DNA from: Amycolatopsis anabasis | GTDB lineage: Bacteria > Actinomycetota > Actinomycetes > Mycobacteriales > Pseudonocardiaceae | DNA length: 64,000 nt | Direction: 5' to 3' | NCBI RefSeq assembly: GCF_009765355.1 | Contig: NZ_VTHK01000033.1 | Coordinates: 1 to 64,000 of the forward strand | Part shown: piece after piece, positions 34,383 through 42,852 of the stretch | Layout of the letters: every line of letters begins with the position of its first letter | Numbering within the stretch: position 1 is the stretch's first letter | Made by a program: the position numbers and the translations under genes | Notes under the pieces: model-generated | Databases searched by the model: none | What the model was told of the DNA's origin: nothing | What the model saw: the letters and a program-made list of their open reading frames with translations, nothing else

Positions 34383-36410
34383 GTGTCCCAGTCGTTGTCA
34401 GTCGCCGCCGTACCCGCCTCGCGTGTGGTGGTTCCGGCCGGCACTACGGCGGGCCACGCGGTGCGGGAGGCGGGGTTGCCCGGCAAGGGGCCCGACGCGA
34501 TCGTCGTCGTGCGCGACCCCGAGGGCAAGCTCCGGGACCTGGCCTGGACGCCGGACGCCGAGGTCGAGGTCGAGCCGGTCGCCGCGAACACCGAGGATGG
34601 GCGCAGCGTCATCCGGCACTCGGCGGCGCACGTGCTCGCGCAGGCCGTGCAGCAGCAGTTCCCGGAGGCCAAGCTGGGCATCGGCCCGCCGGTCAAGGAC
34701 GGGTTCTACTACGACTTCGCGGTGGACAAGCCGTTCACGCCCGAGGACCTGCAGGCGCTGGAGAAGCGCATGAAGCAGATCATCAAGGGCGCGCAGCAGT
34801 TCTCCCGGCGCGTGCTGGAATCGGTGGACGCGGCGAAGGAAGAACTGGCCGACGAGCCGTTCAAACTGGAACTGGTCGACCTGAAGTCGGACGTGGACAC
34901 CTCCGAGGTGATGGAGGTCGGCGGCGGTGAGCTGACCGTGTACGACAACCTCGACCCGCGGACCAAGGAACGGGTGTGGGGCGACCTGTGCCGCGGGCCG
35001 CACGTGCCGACCACCAAGTACATCCCGGCGTTCAAGCTGACCCGGGTCGCGGCCGCGTACTGGCGCGGCAACGAGAACAACCCGCAGTTGCAGCGGATCT
35101 ACGGCACCGCGTGGGAATCGGCGGAGGCGCAGGACGCCTACCTGGAACTGCTCGCCGAGGCCGAGCGCCGGGACCACCGCAAGCTGGGCGCCGAACTGGA
35201 CCTGTTCTCCTTCCCGGACGAGATCGGCTCCGGGCTCCCGGTATTTCACCCGAAGGGCGGAATCATCCGGCGGGAACTGGAGAACTACTCGCGGCAGCGG
35301 CACGAGGAGTCGGGCTACGAGTTCGTCAACACCCCGCACATCACCAAGGGCTCGCTGTTCGAGACCTCCGGCCACCTGCCGTACTACGCGGACAGCATGT
35401 TCCCGCCGATCCCGTTCGAGGGAGTGGACTACTACCTCAAGGCGATGAACTGCCCGATGCACCACCTGATCTACCGGTCGCGCGGGCGGTCCTACCGGGA
35501 ACTGCCGCTGCGCCTGTTCGAGTTCGGGACGGTGTACCGGTACGAGAAGTCCGGTGTGGTGCACGGCCTGACCCGGGTGCGCGGCCTCACCATGGACGAC
35601 TCGCACATCTACTGCACCAAGGAGCAGATGCAGGGCGAGCTGCGGTTCCTGCTCGGCTTCATCCTCGATCTGCTGCGGGACTACGGGCTGACCGACTTCT
35701 ACCTCGAACTGTCCACTCGGGACGATTCGCCGAAGTTCATCGGTGACCCGAAGGAGTGGGAGGAGGCGACCGAGACGCTGCGCGAGGCGGCCGAGGCGTC
35801 CGGTTTGGAGCTCGTCCCCGATCCGGGTGGCGCCGCGTACTACGGGCCGAAGATCTCCGTGCAGGCGCGGGACGCGATCGGCCGCACCTGGCAGATGTCG
35901 ACCATCCAGGTCGACTTCCAGCACCCGCAGCGGTTCGGGCTGGAGTACCAGGCCGCGGACGGCACCCGGAAGCAGCCGGTGGTGATCCACCGGGCGCTGT
36001 TCGGTTCGATCGAGCGGTTCTTCGGCGTGCTGACCGAGCACTACGCGGGCGCGTTCCCGGCGTGGCTCTCGCCGGTGCAGGTCGTCGGCATCCCGATCGC
36101 CGACGAACACGTCGAGCATCTGCGTGGCGTGGAGAAAGCCTTGCGCGCCAAGGGAATCCGGGTCGAGATCGACACCAGTGACGACCGGATGCAGAAGAAG
36201 ATCCGCACGCACACCACGCAGAAGGTGCCGTTCCTGCTGCTCGCCGGCGGCAAGGACGTGGAGGCGGGCGCGGTGTCGTTCCGGTTCCGCGACGGGGGCC
36301 AGATCAACGCGGTGCCGGTCACCGACGCGGTCGAGGCCATCGCGGGCTGGGTCGCCCGGCGGGAGAACGCCTCGCCGACCGCCGAGGCGCTGGGAGCGGT
36401 TCTGGCGTGA
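34383..36410 (+). CDS. thrS: threonyl-tRNA synthetase
   Basis: The 675-residue protein starts at GTG 34383 with AGGAG upstream. It has the N-terminal TGS domain (RVVVPAGTTAGHAVREAGLP), an editing-type second domain (VIRHSAAHVLAQAVQQQFPE), and the class II core with MNCPMHHLIYRSRGRSYREL, RYEKSGVVHGLTRVRG and motif-3 residues near 580. The C-terminal anticodon-binding domain follows. It charges tRNA-Thr in the cytoplasm. It overlaps the HIT gene (GTGA) and begins the conserved thrS-HIT-pgsA-patA-pimA block. No T-box leader is visible upstream. Confidence 0.97.
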   Translation: MSQSLSVAAVPASRVVVPAGTTAGHAVREAGLPGKGPDAIVVVRDPEGKLRDLAWTPDAEVEVEPVAANTEDGRSVIRHSAAHVLAQAVQQQFPEAKLGIGPPVKDGFYYDFAVDKPFTPEDLQALEKRMKQIIKGAQQFSRRVLESVDAAKEELADEPFKLELVDLKSDVDTSEVMEVGGGELTVYDNLDPRTKERVWGDLCRGPHVPTTKYIPAFKLTRVAAAYWRGNENNPQLQRIYGTAWESAEAQDAYLELLAEAERRDHRKLGAELDLFSFPDEIGSGLPVFHPKGGIIRRELENYSRQRHEESGYEFVNTPHITKGSLFETSGHLPYYADSMFPPIPFEGVDYYLKAMNCPMHHLIYRSRGRSYRELPLRLFEFGTVYRYEKSGVVHGLTRVRGLTMDDSHIYCTKEQMQGELRFLLGFILDLLRDYGLTDFYLELSTRDDSPKFIGDPKEWEEATETLREAAEASGLELVPDPGGAAYYGPKISVQARDAIGRTWQMSTIQVDFQHPQRFGLEYQAADGTRKQPVVIHRALFGSIERFFGVLTEHYAGAFPAWLSPVQVVGIPIADEHVEHLRGVEKALRAKGIRVEIDTSDDRMQKKIRTHTTQKVPFLLLAGGKDVEAGAVSFRFRDGGQINAVPVTDAVEAIAGWVARRENASPTAEALGAVLA

Positions 36411-36952
36411 CGGAACCGGAACTCCAGGACGGGGTCGGGGTCCCGGACGCCTTGCAGCGCCTGTGGACCCCGCACCGGCTGGCGTATGTGCAGGGGGAGA
36501 CCGACGACAAGAACGACGAGCCGAAGGGCTGCCCGTTCTGCCGCCTGCCGGAGAAGGACGACGCCGAAGCGCTGATCCTCGCGCGCGGGCGGGTGGTCTA
36601 CGCGGTGCTCAACCTGTACCCGTACAACCCCGGGCATCTGATGGTGGTGCCGTACCGGCACGTGGCCGACTACACCGAGCTGACCGCGGGGGAGACCGTG
36701 GAGCTCGCCGAGTTCACCCAGCGGGCGATGACCGTGGTGCGCTCGGTTTCCGGGGCGCACGGGTTCAACATCGGCATGAACCAGGGCGTCATCGCCGGCG
36801 CCGGCATCGCCGCCCACCTGCACCAGCACCTGGTGCCGCGGTGGGGCGGCGACGCCAACTTCATGCCGGTCATCGGCCACACCAAGGTCTTGCCCCAGCT
36901 GCTCGGCCAGACCCGCGACCTCCTCGCGGCCGCCTGGCCCGCCGCGACCTGA
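36407..36952 (+). CDS. HIT-family protein (Rv2613c-like, AP4A phosphorylase type)
   Basis: The 181-residue protein has CPFCRLPEKDD near residue 42, LNLYPYNPGHLMVVPYRHVA, and the histidine triad HLHQHLVPRW near 142-151. The mycobacterial counterpart next to thrS (Rv2613c) is described as a diadenosine tetraphosphate phosphorylase. The GTG start overlaps the thrS stop, so translation is coupled. It may clear AP4A formed by aminoacyl-tRNA synthetases; that link is inference from context. Confidence 0.88.
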   Translation: MTEPELQDGVGVPDALQRLWTPHRLAYVQGETDDKNDEPKGCPFCRLPEKDDAEALILARGRVVYAVLNLYPYNPGHLMVVPYRHVADYTELTAGETVELAEFTQRAMTVVRSVSGAHGFNIGMNQGVIAGAGIAAHLHQHLVPRWGGDANFMPVIGHTKVLPQLLGQTRDLLAAAWPAAT

Positions 36953-36987
36953 CCGCCCGCGCGCCCGCACCTCAGCGGCGAGTTGGT

Positions 36988-37029
36988 CGTGAGTGGCCAG
37001 GCCGGTCAGAGCCGATCTGAACACTCACG
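36988..37029. repeat. 8-bp inverted repeat after the thrS-HIT operon
   Basis: CGTGAGTG (36988-36995) and CACTCACG (37022-37029) form a hairpin with a 26-nt loop 36 bp past the HIT stop. No U-run is present. It may be a dispersed intergenic repeat. Confidence 0.4.
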
Positions 37030-37133
37030 CCCCCAGCTCTCCAAGCGCGGCACTTTCGAAAAGTACGCATCCGGCGCTGGTGTCCCTCAACGCGCCCAGC
37101 GCTCGCCAAGGCGAGTAGCTCGCACCGTGGGGG

Positions 37134-37154
37134 TGTGGGGGGTCGCCCCCCACA
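37134..37154. terminator. GC-rich hairpin between convergent HIT and YceI genes
   Basis: TGTGGGGGG (37134-37142) pairs with CCCCCCACA (37146-37154) around a TCG loop. It directly abuts the YceI stop codon and lies between convergent genes, so it probably ends both transcripts. Confidence 0.6.
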
Positions 37155-37700
37155 TCACTGCAGCGCGGCCTCGATCTCGAGGTTGATCTTGACGTTCTCG
37201 CCGAGGAAGGCGTTGCCCTCCGGGCCGATGCCGAAGTCGCGGCGGTTCACCGTGGCCTCGGCGGAGACGCCCAGGGTGGTGGCGTTGTCGTTGGCCGGAT
37301 TGGGGCCGACGCCGTTGAACTCGGCCTTCAGCGCAACCGGCTTCGTCACACCGCGCCAGGTGAGCTCGCCGTCGATGACGTAGTCGTCGCCGTCCTCGCG
37401 GATCCCGGTGGAGCGGAAGCTGATGGTGGGGTTGTTGTCGGCGTCGAAGAAGTCCGCCGAAAGCAGGTGCTCGTCGCGCTGCGCGCTGCCGCTGTCCACC
37501 GACTTGACGTCGATGTCGGCGGTCACCGAGGAGTCCAGGATGTTCTCCGCGGTGGTGATCTGACCGCTGAACGAGACGAAGCTGCCCCGGGACTTGGCCA
37601 GGCCGAGGTGCTTGACGCTGTAGGTGATGTCCGAATGGACCGCGTCGATGTTCCAGGTGCCGGCGACGTAGCCGGGAATCTCGGTCGCGGTTGCGCTCAT
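37155..37700 (-). CDS. YceI-family protein
   Basis: The 181-residue protein has the YceI pattern: GTWNIDAVHSDITYSVKHLG near residue 13, KSRGSFVSFSGQI, RDEHLLSADFFDADNNPTIS, and VINRRDFGIG-like NRRDFGIGPE near 152. YceI proteins form a lipocalin-like barrel that binds isoprenoids or quinone-like lipids. No signal peptide is present, so this one is cytoplasmic. A consensus GGAGGACT site precedes the ATG at 37700. Divergent from the MarR gene, it shares the operator region 37744-37792. Confidence 0.92.
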   Translation of the reverse strand: MSATATEIPGYVAGTWNIDAVHSDITYSVKHLGLAKSRGSFVSFSGQITTAENILDSSVTADIDVKSVDSGSAQRDEHLLSADFFDADNNPTISFRSTGIREDGDDYVIDGELTWRGVTKPVALKAEFNGVGPNPANDNATTLGVSAEATVNRRDFGIGPEGNAFLGENVKINLEIEAALQ

Positions 37701-37743
37701 GGAGTCCTCCTGTATCGCATGTGGACAGGACTCATGATCAATG

Positions 37744-37792
37744 ATTGAGCCCTCAACCACGACCCTAGCGCAGATTGGTTGAGCGCTCAACC
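37744..37792. promoter_or_regulatory. MarR operator pair in YceI/MarR divergent promoter
   Basis: A perfect 16-bp palindrome GGTTGAGCGCTCAACC lies at 37777-37792 and a second site ATTGAGCCCTCAAC at 37744-37757. The first overlaps the probable promoter of the MarR gene: TAGTAT at 37799-37804 lies 7 bp before the ATG. The sites recur in front of the nitroreductase gene at 33565-33605. Confidence 0.7.
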
Positions 37793-37811
37793 ATGGGGTA
37801 GTATGTCTTAC

Positions 37812-38315
37812 ATGGAGGACACCCGGTGGCTCACTGACGAGGAACAACGCGTCTGGCGCGAGTTCTCCGCCGCCACCAGCATGCTCAGGGCTCACCTCGA
37901 GGGGCAGCTGCAGCACGACTCGGGCATGCCGCACACCTACTACGAAGTGCTCGTCCGACTTTCCGAGTCGCCGGACCGGATGCTGCGGATGAGCGAGCTC
38001 GCCGAGGCCAGCCAGTCCTCGCGCAGCCGCCTTTCGCACGCCGTCGCGCGGCTGGAAGCCAACGGCTGGGTGCGCCGGGAGGCCTGCCCCACGGACAAGC
38101 GGGGCGCCTGGGCGCGGCTCACCCCGGAGGGCCTCGCCGCCCTCGAACAGGCCGCGCCCGGCCACGTCGAGGCGGTCCGCGAGAGCCTGTTCGACGTGCT
38201 CACCCCGGAACAGATCGAGATGCTCGGCGAGATCAGCCGGGCGATCCGGAACAAGCTCGCGCCCCGCTGCGCCGCCGCCAAGGCCGCCGAAGAGCAGGCG
38301 TCCGAAGCCCACTAG
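37812..38315 (+). CDS. MarR-family transcriptional regulator
   Basis: The protein has 167 residues from ATG 37812; an ATG at 37803 would add three. The winged helix-turn-helix runs from about residue 50 (YYEVLVRLSESPDRMLRMSE) through LAEASQSSRSRLSHAVARLE and GWVRREACPTDKRGAWARLT. A TAGTAT box 7 bp upstream of 37812 suggests a leaderless mRNA. It very likely binds the palindromes at 37744-37792 and 33565-33605, repressing itself, YceI and the nitroreductase. The inducer is unknown; redox or phenolic signals are typical of the family. Confidence 0.9.
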   Translation: MEDTRWLTDEEQRVWREFSAATSMLRAHLEGQLQHDSGMPHTYYEVLVRLSESPDRMLRMSELAEASQSSRSRLSHAVARLEANGWVRREACPTDKRGAWARLTPEGLAALEQAAPGHVEAVRESLFDVLTPEQIEMLGEISRAIRNKLAPRCAAAKAAEEQASEAH

Positions 38316-38423
38316 GAGACAAATCGGCTCGGCGCGCGATGCTCTTGCCGGGACCGTCGGGGCTTGTCGATAGGCTGCGATCGCCCATCCGCCCACGCAG
38401 CTTAGGTGCACCGACTTCAGCTC

Positions 38424-39035
38424 ATGCTCAATATCTTCGCGCGCGCTTCCGTCTCCCGCGTCACCGATCCGATCGGCCGGGCGCTGCTGCGCGTCGGCGT
38501 CACCCCGAATGTGATGACGGTCATCGGCACCGCGGGCGCGATCATCAGCGCTTTGCTGACGTTTCCGAACGGGCACCTGCTGACCGGCACGTTCACCGTG
38601 TGGGGGTTCGCGATGCTCGACCTGCTCGACGGGGCGATCGCGCGGGCCCGCGGGCACGGCACCCCGTTCGGCGCCGTGCTGGACGCCACCTGCGACCGCC
38701 TGGTCGACGGCGCGCTGTTCGCGGCGATCGCGTGGTGGTGCTTCGTGATCGACGGCAACCACCGCGCCGCCGCGGCCGCGCTGATCTGCCTGGTGCTCGC
38801 GCAGGTCATCTCGTATGTGAAGGCGCGCGCCGAAGCGTCCGGTTTGGAGGCCGACGGCGGTCTGGTGGAACGGGCCGAGCGGCTGATCATCGCGCTGGTC
38901 GGCACCGGCCTGCAGGGATTCGGGCTGCCCTACCTGGTCGAGGGGACGCTGTGGCTGTTGGCTCTGTTGTCGGTGATCACCCTGGTGCAGCGGACGTCCG
39001 CGGTCGCGGCGGCGGCGCGGGAGGCCCGGTCGTGA
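38424..39035 (+). CDS. pgsA: phosphatidylinositol phosphate synthase (CDP-alcohol phosphotransferase)
   Basis: The ATG at 38424 gives 203 residues starting MLNIFARASVSRVTDPIGRA, the standard start of the actinobacterial enzyme; an upstream GTG at 38406 is less likely. The signature DLLDGAIARARGHGTPFGAV, then LDATCDRLVD, contains all CDP-OH motif residues. Six membrane helices are expected. It condenses CDP-diacylglycerol with inositol-1-phosphate, the first step to phosphatidylinositol. Its position before patA and pimA matches Rv2612c. TTGCCG and TAGGCT boxes (38345, 38371) may form the promoter, although the 20-bp spacer is long. Confidence 0.93.
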   Translation: MLNIFARASVSRVTDPIGRALLRVGVTPNVMTVIGTAGAIISALLTFPNGHLLTGTFTVWGFAMLDLLDGAIARARGHGTPFGAVLDATCDRLVDGALFAAIAWWCFVIDGNHRAAAAALICLVLAQVISYVKARAEASGLEADGGLVERAERLIIALVGTGLQGFGLPYLVEGTLWLLALLSVITLVQRTSAVAAAAREARS

Positions 39036-39955
39036 GTGCCGCCGACCGGTTGAGCGCGTTCGGGTACGCCGCCGGCTGGCGCCTGGTGCGGACGCTGCCG
39101 CGCGGTTTCACCGGCACGCTCTTCTCCCTCGGCGCGGATTTCGTGTCCCGCCGCGGCAAGGGCGGCGTGCGGCAACTGCGCCGGAACCTCGCCCGGGTGG
39201 TGCCGCAGGCGGACGAGGCCGAACTCGACGAACTCACCCGGCGCGCGATGCGGTCGTACGCCCGGTACTGGCACGAGACCTTCCGGTTGCCGTCGATGGA
39301 CGCCGAGGCCATCTACCGCAAGGCGGAAGCGGAGATCAGCGGCAAGGAGAACCTGGACGCCGCGCTGGCCCAGGGCAACGGCGCGATCCTGGCGTTGCCG
39401 CATTCGGGCAACTGGGACGTCGCCGGGATCTGGCTGGTCGGGCATTCGGGGCCGTTCACCACGGTCGTCGAGCGGCTCAAGCCCGAGTCGCTGTACCGGC
39501 GATTCGTGGCGTACCGGGAGTCGCTCGGTTTCGAGGTGCTGCCCGCCAGCGGGGGCACCACGTCGTTCCGCCTGCTGCTCCAGCGGCTGCGGGAGAACAA
39601 GGTCGTCTGCCTGGTCGCCGACCGGGACCTCGGCGCGGGCGGGGTGCCGGTCACCTTCTTCGGCGAGCAGACCAAGATGCCCGGCGGCGCGGCGCGGCTC
39701 GCGGCGAGCACCGGCGCGGCGCTGCTCCCGGTCGGCTGCTGGTACACCGAGGACGGGTGGGGACTGCGGATCCACCCCCGGGTCCGGGTGACCGCGCGCG
39801 CCGAGATCCCCGCCGCGATCCAGGCGCTGGCCGACGTGTTCGCGGGCGATATCGCCGCGCATCCCGCAGACTGGCACATGCTGCAGAAGTTCTGGCTCGC
39901 CGATCTCGAAGCGGAGGAGGCGAAGCCGCCTGGGGGAGGCGGGGTAGGGGAATGA
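39032..39955 (+). CDS. patA: phosphatidylinositol mannoside acyltransferase
   Basis: The GTG start overlaps the pgsA stop (GTGA). The 307-residue protein is of the LpxL/HtrB-like acyltransferase family with LALPHSGNWDVAGIWLVGHS (the HxxxxD catalytic motif) near residue 118, ADRDLGAGGVPVTFFGE near 204, and a C-terminal HPADWHMLQKFWLADL. The orthologue Rv2611c acylates the 6-position of mannose on PIM1/PIM2 at the inner membrane face. It overlaps pimA by ATGA, so pgsA-patA-pimA form a tight operon. Confidence 0.92.
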   Translation: MSAADRLSAFGYAAGWRLVRTLPRGFTGTLFSLGADFVSRRGKGGVRQLRRNLARVVPQADEAELDELTRRAMRSYARYWHETFRLPSMDAEAIYRKAEAEISGKENLDAALAQGNGAILALPHSGNWDVAGIWLVGHSGPFTTVVERLKPESLYRRFVAYRESLGFEVLPASGGTTSFRLLLQRLRENKVVCLVADRDLGAGGVPVTFFGEQTKMPGGAARLAASTGAALLPVGCWYTEDGWGLRIHPRVRVTARAEIPAAIQALADVFAGDIAAHPADWHMLQKFWLADLEAEEAKPPGGGGVGE

Positions 39956-41097
39956 AGATCGGCATCGTCTGTCCGTACTCGTTCGACGTGCCCGGTGGGG
40001 TGCAGGGGCACGTGGTCGAGCTCGCGAAGGCGTTGCTGGCCCGGGGGCACGAGGTGTCCGTGCTCGCCCCCGCCGACGAGGACGCGGAGCTGCCCGCGTT
40101 CGTGCATCCCGCGGGCAAGGCGCTCGGCATCCCGTACAACGGCTCGGTGGCGCGGCTGCAGTTCGGCCCGGTGTCCTACGCGCGGGTGCGGCGGTGGTTG
40201 CGGGACAACGCGTTCGACGTCCTGCACCTGCACGAACCGGCGGCGCCGAGCCTGTCCCTGCTCGCGTTGAAGATCGCCGACGGGCCGATCGTGGCCACCT
40301 TCCACACGTCCACGCCGCGTTCCCGCACGCTGTCGGCGTTCCAGCCGGTCCTGCGGCCGTTGCTGGAGAAGATCACCGCCCGGATCGCGGTGTCCGCGCT
40401 CGCCCGCCGGGTGCAGGTGGAGCACGCGGGCGGGGACGCGGTGGAGATCCCCAACGGGGTCGACGTCGACTTCTTCGCCCGGGCCGCCCCGCTGGACGGG
40501 TACCCGCGCGCGGGCGGCACGGTCGGTTTCGTCGGCCGGTTCACCGAACCGCGCAAGGGGATGGGTGTGCTGCTGGACGCGCTGCGGCGGCTGCGGCCCG
40601 GGCTCCCGGACCTGCGGCTGCTGGTGGTCGGCAGCGGTGATCCGGACGCGCTGCGCAGGCAGGCCGGGCCGGGCCTGGCCGATCGGATCGACCTGCTCGG
40701 CCAGGTCGACGACAAGACCAAGGCCCGCGCGCTGAGCAGCGTGGACGTGTACTGCGCGCCGAACACCGGCGGGGAGAGCTTCGGGATGATCCTGACCGAG
40801 GCGATGGCGGCGGGCGCGCCGGTGGTGGCGAGCGGTCTGGACTCGTTCCGGCGGGTGCTCGACGACGGCCGGGCCGGGGTGCTCACGCCGACCGGGGACG
40901 CCGCGTCGCTCGCCGGGGTGCTGCGCGAACTGCTCGCCGATCCGGCGCGGCGGGCCGCGCTGGCCGCGGCGGCGCGGGAGCGGGTCGCGATCTACGACTG
41001 GCCGGTGGTCGCGACCCAGGTGCTGCGGGTGTACGAGACCGCGGTGGCCGCGGATCCCCGGCGGGTCAGCGCGGACGGCGAGGAAGCGTTGCGATGA
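39952..41097 (+). CDS. pimA: phosphatidylinositol alpha-mannosyltransferase
   Basis: The 381-residue GT4 enzyme begins KIGIVCPYSFDVPGGVQGHV with the GGVQ loop of PimA. It has VGFVGRFTEPRKGMGVLLDA at the start of the donor domain and the GDP-mannose binding E-x7-E motif in GGESFGMILTEAMAAG. It transfers the first mannose from GDP-mannose to phosphatidylinositol, starting PIM and lipomannan synthesis. The ATG overlaps the patA stop. Confidence 0.95.
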   Translation: MKIGIVCPYSFDVPGGVQGHVVELAKALLARGHEVSVLAPADEDAELPAFVHPAGKALGIPYNGSVARLQFGPVSYARVRRWLRDNAFDVLHLHEPAAPSLSLLALKIADGPIVATFHTSTPRSRTLSAFQPVLRPLLEKITARIAVSALARRVQVEHAGGDAVEIPNGVDVDFFARAAPLDGYPRAGGTVGFVGRFTEPRKGMGVLLDALRRLRPGLPDLRLLVVGSGDPDALRRQAGPGLADRIDLLGQVDDKTKARALSSVDVYCAPNTGGESFGMILTEAMAAGAPVVASGLDSFRRVLDDGRAGVLTPTGDAASLAGVLRELLADPARRAALAAAARERVAIYDWPVVATQVLRVYETAVAADPRRVSADGEEALR

Positions 41098-42083
41098 ACG
41101 GGTTCGTGCTCGCCGCCGCGATCGTGGCGGTGCTCGTGGTGCTCGGCGGGCTGTGGCTGGTCGCGACCGCGAACCGGCTGGATCGGTTGCACGTGCGGAT
41201 GGACGCGGGATGGGCCGCGCTGGACGCCGCGCTCGCCCGGCGCGCGGTGGTCGCCCGGACGGTGGCCGCGTTCCGCGGCGCCGGGGCGGCGGAGCTGCGG
41301 GCCGTCGCGGAACGGGCCGAGGGCGCGCCGCGGGCCGAACGCGAGGCCGAGGAGAACGAACTCACCCGGCTTCTGTCCACAGTGGACCGCACCGAACTGC
41401 CGCCGCCGCTCGCCGACGAGCTGACCGACGCCGAGCACCGGGTGGTGATCGCCCGCCGGGTGCACAACGACGCGGTGCGCGACACGCTCGCGCTGCGGCG
41501 CCGGCGGCGTGTGCGGTACTTCAAACTGGCCGGGACCGCGCCCCAGCCGGAGTACTTCGAGATCGCCGAGCCGGAACTGGAACCGGAGGACACCCTGCCG
41601 ACGCCGCGGACCTCGGCGCGGGTGGTGCTCGTCGACCGGGACGGCCGGGTGCTGCTGTTCAACGGATTCGATCCGGCGGATCCGGCGGAGTCGTTCTGGT
41701 TCACCACCGGGGGTGGCGTCGAACGGGGCGAGGACGTGCTCGCGGCCGCGCGGCGCGAACTGCGCGAGGAGACCGGGCTCGAACTGCCCGCGGACCGGTT
41801 GACCGGGCCGGTCTGGCGCCGCCGCGTGCGGTTCAGCTTCGAGGGCCGGGCGTACGACGGCGACGAATGGTTCTTCCTCGCCGAACTGCGCGGCGACGGC
41901 GAGGTGGCGGTGGACGTCTCGGGGTTCAACGAGATCGAACGGGCGACGATCCGTGAGTACCGCTGGTGGAGCGCGGACGAACTGCGCGAGACCGACCAGA
42001 CCGTCTACCCGGAGCGGCTCGGCGAGTTGCTGCCGGACCTGCTCGGGTCCCCGTGGAACGGCCAGACCCGGCTGCTCGACTGA
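41094..42083 (+). CDS. LemA-like/NUDIX fusion protein
   Basis: The 329-residue protein has one N-terminal membrane helix (LAAAIVAVLVVLGGLWLVAT). A LemA-like helical region follows (RLHVRMDAGWAALDAALARR onward). The C-terminal NUDIX hydrolase domain has a full box from GGGVERGEDVLAAARRELRE into ETGLEL near residues 205-227. NUDIX enzymes hydrolyse nucleoside diphosphates linked to other groups. A membrane-anchored form next to GDP-mannose-using PimA could act on nucleotide sugars, which is inference. It overlaps pimA by ATGA. The position matches Rv2609c. Confidence 0.88.
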   Translation: MNGFVLAAAIVAVLVVLGGLWLVATANRLDRLHVRMDAGWAALDAALARRAVVARTVAAFRGAGAAELRAVAERAEGAPRAEREAEENELTRLLSTVDRTELPPPLADELTDAEHRVVIARRVHNDAVRDTLALRRRRRVRYFKLAGTAPQPEYFEIAEPELEPEDTLPTPRTSARVVLVDRDGRVLLFNGFDPADPAESFWFTTGGGVERGEDVLAAARRELREETGLELPADRLTGPVWRRRVRFSFEGRAYDGDEWFFLAELRGDGEVAVDVSGFNEIERATIREYRWWSADELRETDQTVYPERLGELLPDLLGSPWNGQTRLLD

Positions 42084-42100
42084 CGGCGGCGGCGAAAAAT

Positions 42101-42182
42101 AGCAAGGGAGATTTACTACGGTCTGACGGTAGTAAAGCTCCCTCGCTCCGGTTGAGGTGGAGCGAAGGTCCCTTGCTTTTTT
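42101..42182 (+). terminator. three-way (T-shaped) terminator after the PIM operon
   Basis: The outer arms AGCAAGGGA (42101-42109) and TCCCTTGCT (42169-42177) enclose two inner hairpins. The first is TTTACTAC/GTAGTAAA (42112-42119 with 42129-42136); the second is TCGCTCC/GGAGCGA (42143-42149 with 42159-42165). A T6 run follows. It is a strong intrinsic terminator 18 bp after the stop. Confidence 0.75.
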
Positions 42183-42216
42183 GGCGACGCGGTGGGCTGA
42201 GGTGCGGTTCCGAGTG

Positions 42217-42290
42217 TGCGATTCGCGTGCCCGAACGTTGAACTCGCGTGCGCGAGTGTGTGGCTCGCGTGCCCGGACGGGTAACTCGGG
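42217..42290. repeat. 21-bp tandem repeat array, copy 1
   Basis: Units resembling GCGTGCCCGAACGTGTAATTC repeat with exact 21-bp steps: the TTCG/CTCG blocks begin at 42222, 42243, 42264 and 42285. The same unit is found in two arrays at 53601-53866. The array lies in the gap before the XdhC-like gene. Confidence 0.65.
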
Positions 42291-42332
42291 GACTCGGGCG
42301 GCGGGAGTGCGGGACTGGCGGATACTGGGGGC

Positions 42333-42839
42333 ATGGTGCGTGCGGAGGACCAGGCGTGTGCGGTGGCGCATGGCGTTGCCGGGCAGGAGGTGACCGCGCG
42401 GGTGCTGGTGGCCGTGTTCGCGTCGCCGGTCGCCGCGTACCTGCTGAAGTTCGGCGGCGACCTCGGCTACCGGACCGTCCTGGTCGAACCGGACGCCGAG
42501 CGGGCAGCCGGGGTCCCCGGCGCGCGCACGAGCATGCCCGAACTCGACGAGACCACCGACCTGGTGGTCACCGATCACCACCGCCCGGAACTCGGCGAGC
42601 TCCTGCGGGACGCGCTCGCCTACCCCGCGCGCTGGCTCGGCGTGCTGGGCAATCCCCGCCACCCCGGCCCGCACGTCGAAGCGCTCACCGCGCTCGGGGT
42701 CGGCGACGAGCAGATCGCCCGCGTCCACCGGCCGGTCGGGCTGAACATCGGGTCCCGCACCCCGCCGGAGATCGCGATCGCCACGCTCGCCGGGCTGATC
42801 GCCGACCGCAACGGCCGCCCCGGCGGATTCGAGTTCTGA
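42333..42839 (+). CDS. XdhC-family protein
   Basis: The 168-residue protein has the XdhC Rossmann layout: VLVAVFASPVAAYLLKFGGD near residue 24, VVTDHHRPELGELLRDALAY, and a C-terminal RVHRPVGLNIGSRTPPEIAI with LAGLIADRNGR. XdhC/CoxI proteins help insert the sulfurated molybdenum cofactor into xanthine dehydrogenase-type enzymes. No molybdoenzyme gene is nearby. GATACT ends 6 bp before the ATG and suggests a leaderless transcript. It runs convergently toward the EF-G2 gene, 13 bp from its end. Confidence 0.82.
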   Translation: MVRAEDQACAVAHGVAGQEVTARVLVAVFASPVAAYLLKFGGDLGYRTVLVEPDAERAAGVPGARTSMPELDETTDLVVTDHHRPELGELLRDALAYPARWLGVLGNPRHPGPHVEALTALGVGDEQIARVHRPVGLNIGSRTPPEIAIATLAGLIADRNGRPGGFEF

Positions 42840-42852
42840 AGCCCGCGCGGAC

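Noticed and set aside
37779..37811. Earlier start for the MarR gene
   Set aside because: The extension would begin inside the operator palindrome and run across the TAGTAT promoter box, so the ATG at 37812 fits better.
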